This document shows, piece by piece, positions 25,301-40,300 of a stretch of 64,000 nucleotides of DNA (positions within the stretch are counted from its first letter, which is position 1; the number at the start of each line of letters is the position of its first letter). The notes beneath the pieces were generated by a model that was given only the letters and a program-made list of their open reading frames with translations, ran no database searches and was not told the DNA's origin. The translations under genes were made by a program, and so were the position numbers. The stretch spans positions 8,333,151 through 8,397,150 of the forward strand of contig NC_056548.1 of the NCBI RefSeq assembly GCF_910596095.1, written 5' to 3'. The DNA is from Thunnus maccoyii. Lineage: Eukaryota > Chordata > Actinopteri > Scombriformes > Scombridae.

Positions 25301-28300
25301 AATACTTCAAAAAGGACACATCAAAGCTCATTTAGACAAGAGGTTTTCACATTTACCCTAAAGCTCTTTTTCTGCTACTGTAAGGGTGTTCAGATTCAGA
25401 CAGATGACGGGAGAATATTGGTGAATTAGAAATAGAAAAAAAGAAGATGCTTCTATGATAATTGAACTGAGTCAAAAGAGACTGAATATATAAATTTAGT
25501 TAAGTATATTTACTCTGTATATAGACAACACAAAGAGACATGACATAGCATGACTTAGTATACACACAAATAAACAAAAACAGTAGCATAGCACTACAAA
25601 TATTAAAAGAATGCCTTAATAATCTTACTAATGGAAAGAAATCCAATGTATTCTTAATTCTTGATAAACACAGCAAATGAATATGAAACTTTCTGGAATA
25701 ATAATAAGATTAATCATTAGATATTAGCCTTCATATATGCTCTCAAAGTCAAGGAAACTGAATAAAACCTCTTTAAACAAAACAAATCACTGCAACATAC
25801 TGTATGAAGCTTTCTTAGCACATCTGCAAATATGTTAATATTTCAAAAACCATGAAGGAACAGCCTGGAGGATTCCTTCTTCTGCAAATAAATAGTGAAA
25901 AAGGAAAAAAACACCAATCCCAATAAAATAAAGGAATAAAGTTATCATCTGTTTATTGTCCTCACACGTGATTTTCCAGCTGTCTAGCCTTCACCTGATC
26001 GTATCAGATTTGTTTTCCTCAGGATCAGATGTCACGATTGACGAGTGAATACGAGGATGCTGTTCAGAGAGCTCGCAGACTGTCGGCAAGCAGAGAGAAG
26101 ATCCTGACCGGCAGAGGAAACCCCGACGGCCTGCTGACTCAGGATGATGTGGTCATTTTCCTGCGGTGGCTGATCTGCCACCTGCACTCTGTTAAAAACA
26201 TTCACCAATTTCTGAGGGTAAATGGTTCATAGTTGACTCTTGCTGTTATCCAACACATTTAGTTTTATTTAAAATGATTTCCTAGCTTTAATTAATGTTG
26301 TCATTATTGCGCATTTAAGTTATTTTTCATTAACAAACTGATTTAACAGGTGCTGCACTATATGCCAGCTTGTGAAAGGAAAAGCAAAGAATCCCAGCCA
26401 ACCATCACAGAGGGTCTTAAGGAGACGTTACATCAGACTCAACTTGCTGACGGTAATAGAAAATAAAAAACATACAGTATCAAGGTTATTATAGAGGATT
26501 ATTTTGTCCTTCCTTCCTTTTTTCTTTCTTCTTCTTGTTGCCTTTAGTGTCAGGGCTGCAAATGTAAGATTTTCCTATTGGGCAGTGGTAGACTTAAAGG
26601 ACAGGCTCACAGTTTTTCAAGTCCAACCATAAAACAACAGTCAGATGCCCATATCAACACTGGAAGAGGTTTTCCTTGCTGTAATCATTCCTTCTGTTCA
26701 TACTGGCTATGAAAAGATCCTCTTCAAATGTGTTTTCAATGTAAGTGATGGGCGTCAAAGTCCACAGTGTGTCCACACAGTCATTTTGTACAAAAATGTA
26801 TTTAAAAGTTTATTGAGGCTTATATGAGGCTTCAGCAGTCTGAGTTAGTAACAAAAAGAGGAACTTTGGCACTAAAAAGACTGTAACATTGAAAGATGTC
26901 TACATGATTTGTCTAATTTGGACATCTGGAGGTTCATGTTAGCTTCAAATAAACTTTCAAAAACAATTTTGCACATTTTGTCCCCCATCACTTACATTGT
27001 AAATGCATTATAAAGGGATCTTCTAATAGCATGGGCACCTGACTGTTGTTTTAAGACTTAAAAAATTGTGAACGTACCCTGTAAGGCCACAATGTCATTA
27101 AAATGAAAATGGTTTATCCCAATTGGAGCATGAACGTTCTCTGCAGATATCTTGGCAATCTGTTCATTATGTAATCAGATGATGAAATAATGACATTTCA
27201 GCCTGAGGGCTTCACAAAGTGTCTGAAAGAAAACTGTTTATTCTCTGGTGGCAACAAACCTTCCTTTTAGATTTTGATATTTCTCATGTACAAGTGGAAA
27301 GTTTGGCCTGATGTTGGTGCTAAAGGAAATATCAAGAGGTCACCAAAACAAAAACCCTCTGACTCATCCTCTGAATGAATATTCTCAAAATAAATTCTGG
27401 GAAATCTCTTGATCTGTTTATAAGAGACCTTGTCTTGAAGCCAACATTTTCCCCTAACAGTGGTGCAAGATAAAAGGTCAAAAGGTCACTAAAATGATTT
27501 AGAATGATCCTCCTACATCTTGCAAAAGTATTGTAAGGACACACTGAACAACATCTCCATCCTTGCTCCCTGCTGCTGCTGTTAGCAGAGATGTAACTAT
27601 TAAAGAAAATACTGCATCTACAAAAGCAGTCTGTTATGTTAAAAAAAAGGGAGGAGGGGGCAAGAAAGCCATATCATGTTCCAGCATAAGTAGAATATAG
27701 TGAGCGGCTTTAAGAGGAGATAAACAGTTTATCATTGATTATCTTCAACTACAGGAGTGTCAGTACCAGTTTACGATGTTCCCCTGCACACTGGTCAAAT
27801 GGAAGAGTTTCTACCTGAGCTTCAGTCCTTGATCAACTACTTCCACCTGTCATACGACGCTGGAAAAATCAAGACCACTGCAGACGAGATGGAGTTATTC
27901 AGCGTGGTAATATTGTCAGATGGATTTTACCGTAAATACACACAAATAAACAAAAGCCCTGCAGTATTTGTGCCTGTGATACCAGTAGTCAGGATAATCT
28001 TTGCCGCTGTCTGAGCAGGTGTGGAGGGAGTTCAGAATGATCTTCAGACAACAAGAGCAGATGAAAACGTTTCCTCAGTACGATGGTACAGATGTCAAAG
28101 AGAGCCAGTGGGGGAGGAAGAGTGCGAGTATGGCTCTGAAGAAGGAGGCCAGCTGGATCCCCTTCATTCAGGTTTGAGTGAATAAATGTAAAAACTGGGT
28201 CAAAAAGTCTTTCCAAAAACTTTGTTTTGTCAGTTTCCTCAGGGCCAAATGGTTCAGGTTTTAGGGGAGTAACTATGTGCATCAGTGGCTCTTTATAATA

Positions 28301-31300
28301 TAATCAGTACTGCTCTGTTGCCACAAATCCCAATTATCTTTTACTCTGTGGATGATAAACAAATTCTGTTCAAATTCCTCCCTCAAGTGCTTTTTAATTC
28401 TGGTCAACCCCATTTTTAAAGTGCTTTCTCAATCACTCTTTCTCATGTATTTCAAGTTATAAAAGCATGTCTTTGTGCTATATGAGTGCAGAAATGTTTT
28501 TTTTATTGTATTCAAGTAATTTTTCATGGGTGTGAAGATGGTGAATATTGACTTTTTGGATTCTGTCCTGCAGGTGAAGCCTAAACGGGATCCTTGTCAG
28601 CAGAAGCTCGTCACAAAGCTGAAGGAGAAGAAGAGTGTTGATGAGTTGCTGAAGATGCAGAGCAGGTTTCTTCAGGTAGCAATAATTTAGCTCTGAACTA
28701 AAGTCATGTATCCTTTAAAGTGTAGGTTAGTTTTTATTTTTGTTTAGAGTTTCATAGTTTTTCATGATACTGTACTAAACTAATTACATTAATCTGCTTC
28801 ATGTATCAGATTGATGGGGCTAAATAGATAAAACTGCATCAATGAAATGATTAGCTGAATTTATCAGGTGCCACAAGTATTATTTTATAACAAATACAAG
28901 ACTTGATTTACATCATATTTCAATTTGTATCTCATCAGGTTCCTGATTTGCTCCATGTGGCTGCGACTCTTAAAGAAGATGCTGCTCATGTTGGCGACTT
29001 ACAATCTGCACCGACCTCATCTGTCTCACACAGCAGTAAAACAAAACAGCAAAAGATCTCCGAGATCTGGACGAGGATTTACAACCCTGCCAGTCTCACT
29101 CAGGCATGTAGCGTCCTGTTTTCTGATTAAAGAGGTGGGAAAAACTTCTCAGCCTTTTCACAGTGCTGATTGTGTTGGGAGGACATGACATTAAACGTGA
29201 CATTTTTCCGGTTAGGAAACACACAATCACTCATCAAGAGACAGAGACAGAGGAGGACGGGATAGAAAGAGTTTGAAGGGTCAAACCTCAGGCACAACAA
29301 ATGAAAGGTGTGTATGATTTATGCAAAGAAAAATGTGATTTAAGACATTTTGCACAGATATTCATAGTCCCTAAAGGATGAATCCTACTGACTTTCTTGA
29401 TTTCCAGACTTTTACTCTAGCGCCACCACAAGGCTGAAATTTGTGGTTCAGAATGAAATATCTTGACAACCATTCGATGGATTGCCATGGAATTATTTAT
29501 ATATTATATAAATATGCAGCTTTCCTTTTAGGATAAATAAACAACTTTGGTGATCCTCTTACTTTTTCTTTAATGCCACCAGCAAGTCAAATTTTTCACT
29601 CTCTCAGTGAAATATCTCAACATCGACCTGATGAATAACCACCAGATTTTGTACAGATATTCATGGTTCCCAGTTGATTCATTCTAGTGACTGGTGATCC
29701 TTTGACTTTTCCTCTGGTATTGAAAAATATCTCTACAGCTATTGGATGGATTGCTTTGAAATTTTGTACAGATATTCATGTTCAAGTTACAGTTTGTGTA
29801 TTTCAAATCATTTTGCTATTTGAGTCAGTCCTCAGATTTGGTCTTTTTTGAACTCTTGATTGAATTATGAAATAACTCTCATCCATTTTTCACTCACCTT
29901 GGATGCTCATAACACCGAGATATCTCATAATGCCGCCTCTGCTTCCTCTGTGAAACACAGCTACTCTTTGGAGGACAGTCTGCAGCTCCTCGGTCTCAAT
30001 GATGGTCCAGAGGAAGGAACGTCAGATCCCATCATAACCAGAGGAGCTTACCTGTCCCTGATTTACCTGCGTCATCTTAAGCTCAGACAGCTCCAGGTGA
30101 GCCAAATAATGACACCTAAGTGTGCTTTCAGTAGACAAAGTGATAAATATGACTGATGATCAATTAGAGTCTGGTTAGGAATTCTGTCATTCTCTAAAAT
30201 ATTTTCCTTAATTTGTCTTCTCCACAGCGTTCCTGTCTTGGGATGCTAAACTACCTGCGCTCTGTGGAGAGGACTTTAACCTTTGACCTGGCAGGTCTGC
30301 AGCTGGAGGAAGGAGAACTGTGCAGCACAGCAGAGGAAACAGGCCGGATGAATGCAGCTAGAGGAGGAAGAGGGGAAGCAGGAGGTCTCGGCTCACTGCA
30401 ATACAGCCACAACACTCCTGTTGACTATAAGGTATGGACAACTCAAGGTGTTTGGCAGCTGATTTTTTATTTCATCTTCTTTGAATGTGCAACAACTTTA
30501 TGATCTGTCCTGTATGTTTGTACTCTATTTATGACTTCTTAAATGTCCAGGTCCATTGCTCAGAGTTCATGGAGTTTGCTGAGGTGGAGAATCTTCATGA
30601 TTTCTACAGAACAGAGGAGCGTTTCATCCACACTCAGGACCAGAGAGGGTTTTACATCGTGTACGACGCCGCGCTGAGGGACCTGGAGGAGCTGGAGAAC
30701 GAGCTTCTTCTAGTCGGCTCACATTTCATCCAGAGAAACAAAACGAAGCAAACAGGAACAGCTGAGAGAGCCTCCACCTCGACAGCAGACATCCGCTTCT
30801 GGGCCGGGACCGATGTTGATCGTGTTGCAGTGCTTCTCGACTTGTGGACATGTGAGACTGAGTTTTTGGAGAGCAAAATACAGGTATGGTGACAAAAATG
30901 AGGTTATAGATGTGATCATTTGCTTACTTACTTTTGTGTACTTGCACTTGCCAGATAAAATGTTCAATATGCAGATTGATTGTGCTTTTATTGAATTTTA
31001 ATGTACCAAATCGGAGACATTGATTTTACTGATGTATTATTTATCTTTAACATCTCTCAGCTGGAATATTTTTTACGTTTCAAAGCCAGAAATTTCCATC
31101 CATCAATCTTCTCATACTATAAACTTGCTTTCTTCTTGTTCTCCAGCTCTTGAACTGTTACTATGAGGCCTATCAGCATACAGCAGGGACTGAGGAGAGG
31201 TTTGCGTTGGCTGGAGTTATCACTGACATCATGCACAGTCGGCCACACCTGGACCTGGACCAGGATTATTTTGTTCAGGTCTACAGGGCCGAAATTGGCT

Positions 31301-34300
31301 GTCTGCAAATCCACCAGCAGCTGATCAAAGACGTTCTGGACAATCAGGTAAAAGATCTTGCAGCCGAATCCTGCAGAGACTCTTCCATCACTGTTTTATT
31401 GTGATTGATGTGCGAGAGGATTTAGGGTGCATGAATATGTGTAAAAGCTATTATTCCAATGAAATAACTGCTGTTTTAGATTTTTAAAACCGTTTTAACT
31501 TGATGTATCTAACGTTCTCTCAGTGTGGTGACAGATTGTGTTGTTTGTCTCATTAGATTGAAAAACAGCGTCAGTACCTTCAACGCATCTGGAGAAACGA
31601 CAGCAAAGACTCCGTTCATGACTACGGCCTTCCACCAAACTACGTTCCCAAACATCTGGTCTCACTTGGTGGCAGCAGGCAAGTAAATACATTTTGAGTA
31701 GAATCATTTTATGTCCTTGAAACGTCTGTAATTCCTTCATATTTCCCTCCTTGTGTTCTGTTTGATTGCAGCCCTGAACTGATTAATGTGTTCCTTCTGG
31801 AGGTTCACCCGTCCCTCTGCCTGGCCTCTGCAGTCTATCACGGTTTAGTCCAGGCTCACATCGAGCTCTGCGAGCTGCACCGAGCCACCGGCGTCACTGA
31901 CAAACTCATCCTGCGACAGAAGCTCTTGCAGCTGGCCCTGCAGAGCTGGAACAGCCTGGCTTCACCTGGAGCCTCCTACAGCTCTCAAATACAGAAAGAT
32001 GTAGGTTTGTTCTTTCTCATAAATACATCTTAATTAATTTACACAAAGAAACGAAGCAATAAAACACAATTCTGTTGTCTTTTTCTCCACTCTTAGCTGT
32101 TCTCAGATGTATTCTTTGAGGACCCGATTTTGGTCCAGAAGGTGGGGCTGTCATTAGTAAGATCTGCTGAGGAGAAGGACATGAAGCAGGGAAGAGAGAA
32201 ACAATCATACGCTGTGGAAACTTTCTCCAAGCTGCTGGAGCTCGTAACCATCCGCCATCGTCTGCTGGAGTCAGCCTCGGAGACTGCACATCTGGCACAG
32301 TAAAGATAACACCAGAGTTGAAGGATATTCTGCAAAATAACTTTTATTTAACCAGAAAAAAATCCTTACTGAGATTAATAATCTCTTTTTCAAGAGTGTC
32401 TTGGCCATTATACAGTCAAACAATGTAGGATAAAATAGATTACACAAATTATGCCATAAATTAGACAGAAATGTGATTATAAAATCTATTCTGAATATCT
32501 CTTACAATCAGATAAAAGATTTGGCTCTTGAAATAGTACCTTAAAACAACCCAAGAGCTGGAAGTGCTGGTTTGTGGACCCCAACCAGCAACTTAGTATG
32601 AAAGTTATCATAGTAGTACAGTAGCTTAAAATGAAGTATGCTAGCTGATCATTTTATTTCAATATTCTGTTATTTTTGTTTCATTTGCTAACGTGCATTC
32701 CCATCATATTCACCTTTGTCTTCTGTGCTATGATTACAGTTTCCATTTTGTTCACAACTTAATTTAAAGGCATGTGTTACACTTAATGAGATCCAATAAG
32801 ATCTGACCAACAGCCCACTAACATGATCTCTCCCCGGCCAGCCATCCCTTTCATTGTTGTGAGCTAAAACAAGAACAGCTTCTCTAACTTCCCTCCATGT
32901 ATTCTGTATAACTTGACCCAAAAAATACTGAAGCCACTCAACATCATCAGGAGAAACGGACCTGCTGCAATTAAATTAATCACAATCCACAGAAAAAAAT
33001 GTATTTTGTGGCACAATCCAGCCTCTATTAAGGACAAAACAATGAGTAAAGTGTGTTAAAATAAAACCGACGAATGATTTTCAAATAGTCTTCCTATGTT
33101 GGTCTGGTAACATTACTGTACATTCAGATATTGTCCGGTGAAATTCAAGTTTAGTATCACATCAGTCTGTAATTTTTCAATAATTCTTTGCAGGTTGTAC
33201 AGAAATGTAGCTTCAGATCTCGGCTTTGATGAGTTCCACCTTTACATGCGGCCGGAGCAGTTTGAGGTCGCTGAGCAGAAAGACCGAACAGAGCAGAGGC
33301 CTGTTTTCATCACTGCGGTACTGGAGGATGACAGCTCCATAGACAGGTGAATCACTGCACTATATTTCCATTATTAAGTCCCATAAAATACTTCAGTGTA
33401 CATCACTGATACTTTAAGAGGAAAGTTGTGATGCAAGGCATCTTTTAAGTTTTTATTTGTTACCAAACTCTAGTCTGGTTTACAGCAAAAACAGACATAT
33501 CAGATGGATTAATAAATTATTTTTTCTTAACAGTTTTACTATCACTGAGGCCAGTTTTGTAGCTCTTGGCAGAGCACCGAGGCTGACCATCAAGTAGTCG
33601 TATCTGCAACACAATCCTCACTAATATAAAACAAATGTCAGGGTTTGTCTTACAGGCAAACATACGCATGTTTTCCCCTCTTAGCCCTGCCTCTCCATGT
33701 GGACTGTATTATTCCTGCTTTTCCACAAGAGCATTGAAAATTAAAGTGCACTGTCTGCTGCAGGTTCACCCCGTCCCACCTGCCTCTGAGCATCCAGGAA
33801 CTGGACGAGAACCAGATCGGGAGGTTTAGCTTCAGCTCAGAGGAGGCAGTTGTTCATGTATGTTATTTAACGATGAATAAGTGAACAAATAAAATTGTAA
33901 ATCAACTTACTACTCACTGAATTTGTTCATTTTTTTTTATCTTCTTATAGCTTATGAACAAACAGGGCATAGAGAACCTTCAGGTGACTCTGGCCTGTCA
34001 GGTTACACAGAAGAATGCCTTGATAAGTGCTGTGAAACTGGCTTGTCTTTGCTATTGGGCAAAAGAGGTGTGTATCACTACATGAGTGAACTGCTAGTCT
34101 AATATTGCAGTATGGTTATTTCATATTGTTTTTCATTTTCAGGGTGAAGACAGCCTTCATTCTGATGAACATATAACAACAAGATTTGAATCTAAACCAG
34201 GAAGCGACACTGACAACCTGCAGGACAAATCTTCACTCTCAAAAAGCTCCACGAGAACTCCCACCTCATCCAAGGAGAGGTAATTTTCCCCACTGAAGAA

Positions 34301-37300
34301 CAAAATTACGCTGCTGATGATTAATAGTGCTTTTGTGCTGGCTCTTTAATAAACAGAGCCTTGTTTGTTACTGCAGGCTGATGGAGGCCTTTGTGTCCAT
34401 CCAGCTGGAAAAAGTGGGTCTGCGTGACGAGATGCTGAATTCATTTATGAAGACGAAACAGGCCATGGGGGGTCTCATAAAAACCCCAGTGAGTAGCACA
34501 GACTGGTAGGCTGAGCAGGATGATAAATGTGACCGGCTACCCATGAAGTAAAATTAATTTCTCTCACACCGCAGGATGAAGCAGCAAAGATCAAAAGGAG
34601 GCTCATAATCGACTTTCTCAAGAAGTACGTCCATGAAATGAAAAACAATCGCATTCCTTTTTGTTACAAGACAAGACAAACCTGTCTCGTATTAGTTCGA
34701 CTGATTCTTCTCCAGTTTCAGTCGCTTTGTGGCCTTAATGTTAAGGGGAAACACTGTTTTTTCCACAGATTCAGCACACAGATATCTCAGCATTGTGTGA
34801 GAGCGCAGATTGTTGCGTATCACTACAGTCTAACCTCCCTTTTGGACGGCATTCCCTCCATTCGTCAGTCCCACTTCATGAGTCGTCAAGTCAGCGAGAC
34901 GAAAGTTATTTTGGATTCAGGAGTTGATCTTCGTCCAGACCCCAGGTGGAAATAGTCTAAGATAATGGGTTATTAACATGCAATATCAAGTGTATGCTAT
35001 ATTTTTATTGTACCTTAAAATGAAACATGGGCCAGAATTTTTAGAAAACAGATTTGAAATATGTACTGTACTGTATATCGTTATCTGATGTTATTCAACA
35101 GTTTAGAAAAATATATTTTCAATTTAAAGAAACTTAAGATATAAGCAGAAGTCAAATGAAGGATAAAATCAAAAATATGAGGGCAAGGTACAGAGGCAAA
35201 AGGTTTTTTTGTTGTATATAAAGTGTCTTTGGGTTGCGTGAAAAGTGCTTAAAAGTAAATTTATTATTATTATTATTATTAAGAAAGTATTTGAATCCTT
35301 TACTTAAGAAAAAAAAAGCTATACTACACTGCAAATACTCCAAATACTATGAGATTAAGTCCTGCATTTAAAGTGTTACTTCAATAAAAATATGAAAGTC
35401 TTAGTAGAAAACTTAAAAGTATCATAATTCTCATATGAGACTCCAAAATCCAATCCATCAATCTCTCGTACTTTATCGAACTCTTTACACCCCAAACATT
35501 CTCCCTTCCTCTTTTTTTCCCCTTTTCTCAGTGTGTATTTACAGTTTTAATAAATTGGATAAATGTCAAGGCAGACGGAAACTTCATAAAGAAAACTGAA
35601 GTGTTTCAAAGTGAAAATGTATCAAAATTGTACTGGACTGCTGAAGTTAAAATAAATTAGAAGTTAAAAAATTAGGAGAAAAAAGGCCCCTGTGAATTAT
35701 ATGTTATATTATGAGTTTATTACTGCTGATGCATTGATGTGTAAATGGAACATTTTTACTATTGTAGTATACTGCTGGGTGGTTTAATCTATAACAATGT
35801 ATCATATTTTATAAGCTCATTTTATATTTTCTATGTAAATTAAAGTAACCAGTTACTATGAAAAGAGGCTAATCAAGCATTTTGTCCCAAAAAGGACCTT
35901 TAAACGTCGGCCGCAGCGGTTGTTGTCAGCAGACGGCAAAACTCTCCTCAACCTGTGGTACATCCCCGACTTCTCTGAAGTGCTTCACATGTTCAAAACA
36001 CTGGAGGTTCTGGTGAGACACTTAAACACATCATTAATACTGCAGCAAAACAGGTGATAAGTGACCATGACTAAGAATAAAGGCAGTGGTTCAATGATGG
36101 TGATGGTGGGAAAAATAGTTCAGATAATTTATCAATTAATATGAATGTTATAGTTCCACTTTCTAAATTCTCTGGAATGTATTATGTATTTGTGTTTTAT
36201 GTCAATATGTTTATGTAGTTTTGTTGTTCTGATTTCAACAGGCCTGTTCTGCAGCTCTCTATCACACTCTGCAGATAGTTTCTGCCCTTCATGACATTAT
36301 TTATTACCTGGTCAGTTTCTCCAGACTGGGAAACACAGATGACACTTGTAGCTGGAGGAAGAGAGAACAGGAGGCTGCAGGTTCACATCTGGCAGCTGAC
36401 TGGGGAGGAAGTGAAGGCATCGGTAGGCCGATCTCACAAATGAAGCATCACACCTGCTCATATGGAGATACTGGTGATGTTGGTGTGACCCACTGTATCT
36501 ATTCAATGGTCAGACTCACTGACCTGGTACTAGACTGTATTTTAAATCATTGTCAAGACCCCAAAGTTCATAAAGATACCAAATATGCCTATCCGTATTA
36601 CAGGAAATAAAGTGAAAAATATCCATAAGACAGTTTGAATAGTTCCCAGTTGATGTAATAGTGTAGCGCACTGTCTCAGGTTTGAATATTTTTCTCCGTG
36701 TAAGCCTCGAGGAAGTGCTGGAACAAGCAGATTTGAGTGTGTAAGCCTATTGCATGTGATGTGATTCTACAGTTTGGAAAAATATATTTTTTTAATGTAA
36801 AGAAACCTAAGATATAAGGTTAAGTCAAATTAAGAATACAACATGTTCGAACATTGAACACGGTTTGTTTTCCTGATGGATTTCATAGTCACAGCTCGCA
36901 AACACTGACCAGGAAATATTCACTATCTCATAAAAGTCACAGTAATCTCATAATATTTGTTTCTTCTCCTCTCTGGTTGCTGAACAGGAGCAGAGCTGCT
37001 GGAGATCCAACGTCAGGTTGACCGTCTGTCGGATCCCAGCAGCCCAGAGTCTGTCAGCCGTCTGCTGCAGCTGCGCAGGCAGGTCGTCTTCCTGCAGTTT
37101 GATGCTGCTGTGAGGCACCTGATCAGGTGAGATTATGTCTCCATTTGGCTGTGCAACTTATTGCCTTTTTTGAGCATAAATGGTTTTGTTTTTTGCCCAC
37201 TTATCCTCCAAAACGAGACATTTTTCTGAGTGTCAGTGCACACAAAACAGTCAGATAGTGGTCATTTCATATTGTCCCATTTTCTTCTTGCTTTAGGAAA

Positions 37301-40300
37301 CTTGCCATCCTTTGATTGACATTTATAAAAGTAAAACCAAGTGAGGAAATCAACGCTGGATTGTTATATTGTAATATAAGTTGTTGGGTTGTTAGTTCGG
37401 ACAGATGAAAAACAGTTTGAACACCTGATATTGCATAAAATATTAAAAAAACTGTCATGTTTTCCTGCATGCAGAGAGGCGTTCATCTCCTCTGGTGATA
37501 TCGCTTCTTATCAGACTGTGAGTGACAACATGGCCGCTGCCCTCCCTCTGCTGAGCGACAGCATCCAGACTGACGTGTTCAGTCTCACGCTGCCTGTTCC
37601 TCGACCTCTAGAGACTAAAGGCTGTCAGGTTGGTTTGGTGCAAAATCAAATCAAACTGCAGAAATGATCATATCAGTGTTAAAAGTGAGAAAGCATCTGT
37701 CAAGATGAGGTCAAATCACATTTTATCACATTGAATTTTGTCTCATGTTGTTTTTTCTCTGCAGGCACAGACGATGTTTCCATGGAGAAGTTTTATAACG
37801 TGTAATGGTTTGCTCCCGCTGCGTGTCTGGGACGTCCCACCCATCGAACACTGCATGCAGGTTCACCATCTATCTAATATGTTATTTAAAATGCTTGGTC
37901 AGTCTTGCTAAAATAATGGCAGCACCAAATGGTGGTGATACTACTTGGCTGTACTAGCATGAAATCTGCTGAAGATATTCTTGGTTTCCAGAAGATGATT
38001 GCAAAAATCTCCACTTGTACACTACAAATACCCAAAACTAACAGGCAGGTTGTAATGAAATAAACACAAAATCATGCTCTTCAGAGGTTGGACCAATACT
38101 AGCAATACTAGCACCAGCCTCAGGACATAGATTGCTAAGCTTTTTCATGTGCTCAAGGGGATAATCCTTTTTGATTTGAAGTGCTCAGTGGCCTTTCTTT
38201 TTAGTGCAACCTTCAGGACAAAGACTGCACTTTAAGTCTTCCTACTGACGAGGCTAAAATAACAGCAAAATCATCTCTATGTTTCATATTTTTGCATTTT
38301 AGTTTTGTTTTTTCACATTACTTTTTGTTCTCAAATTGATTTCACATGTTCAGCTTCAAATTACGTGTTACTTAAAACATGGACTGCATCTATTGGAAGT
38401 TGAAGTAGAGAGAAGAAGAAGAAGAACACCTTGTACTAATTTTGTATAAGAATAAGAGATAAAAAAAATACAGACGTGTTGTGTTTTTTTTCTGCAGCTG
38501 TGTCTGAGTGGTCTGAGTGATCGCAGCAGACTGCAGGCCAATGCAGCAATCCTCGGTGTGTCCCTGCTCATGGAGGACGTCCTGAACAGCGGAAGAGAGG
38601 CAGAGCCTGTCGGTCTCCATGGCAACAGAGATGACCTTCCACATGATGGAAAACCTAATGAGGTAAAAAAGGACTGTTTATAACTTAGTAGGCAAACAAG
38701 ACCGCTAGGATCATCTGTAAATACCAACTAATGTCATGTCATGTTAACTACTGTATGTTTTAGGGGGCTAAAAGCTGCTTACAAGCTGAGGAAGAAGAGA
38801 AGAGGACTTCTGTTTCAGACTCTTCTGCTCCTCTTCAGGATCCGATCCGAGTCCAGTCTGTGCTGAGAGGTTTCCTCCTGCTGATGAAGCAGCTTCAGGT
38901 CTTCAAGGAGAGCTGGGCTCGAAGACGTCTGGGTGTTGAGATGTTCAGTACGGCCGGTCTGTACCAACAGTTTGTGAAAATCTACAGGTACTGAAACAAT
39001 AACAGAAACAGGGAGGATTTTATTACACTTATACGTTTACTTGGCTTTTGTTAATAAATATTAGATGTCCGCCAGTCAGTGTTATCCACAACCAAACCTA
39101 CAAAGTAATTTTCTTCCCTTAGTTTATTTATTTGTCTCTTTCAGTGGCTTTTTAATGAGAAATAGTCCAATTTTAAGTACAGTACACTATGCTGCATTTT
39201 AAAGACCAAACAGCTAATAAATTAATCTAGAAAGTAATCGACAGATTAATTCATAATGAATATAATCCTTAGTTGCAGCCTTAGTACACTACTTGATAAA
39301 ACTTACCATAAGGTCCATTTAGCAGCTACTCTGCAGCTTTCAATCATACTATGTGATCTTTATCAGCTTGTCCAGTTATCATGGAGTTGAAAATGTTCAA
39401 ATTCATATTTTGTCTGAACATTTTCACAAAAATAAACAGCTACTAAAAGGGCCTTATGGTAAGATTATTTTTTTAACTACTGTTCAGATCATGAATGAAA
39501 TCCGAATCTTAAGTTAAATATTACTTTTAACATAAAACAGTCATTTTTTTTAAACCCATACATAAATTGTTTGTACTTTTACAGAGCTGAAATCTTTTAC
39601 CCCAGTATGAGAGCTCTGGCTCAACAACTGGGTAAAGAACACGACTATGAGGTCTTAATTTCTGGCAGCCAGTCTCTCCTGCCCCCTCCTGGAGCTTCAG
39701 AGGTGGATGTGAAAGTCTGGCAGGTACGGCACACATACTAACTGCACAAAATATTGTCTTTTGTCATCATGAGAAGACCTCGTTACCTTTAAAAAAAATA
39801 CTCTGTCTTCGTCTCAGCTTCACAGACTGCTGGAGAGCACTGAATGTGACATGATCAGAGCGGTGCAGAGGAGGATCAGCAGAGAGCTGACCCTGGTTGT
39901 TTCAGAGCGAACACGTCAAGACACAGGCCTCCCCACAGGTACCCCCCCCAAAAAAACAGAATCTACCTTTAAACACTGATTTAATACAAAAAATATAAAA
40001 AATATCCCTCATGTGTTCAGAGCTGTGGAAAAAATCCGCAGTGAAGTACAGTCTGTCTCCTGAGCGGCCACAGATCGTGGAATCGTTTATCCAGCAGCTG
40101 ATGGAAAGAGCTGAAGAGACTGAGGGACAGGTAAGGAAAACACCTCATCTCTCCACAAATAACTTCTAATAACATGCTGCTATAATATAAAAAAAATTAT
40201 AGAATTACTTCTCGAATCTCAGAAGTCAATTTCAATACAGTTAAATACTTAAAAAAAAAGATGCAGACACTCAAATATGGTAATGTAGACAGAAAGCATT

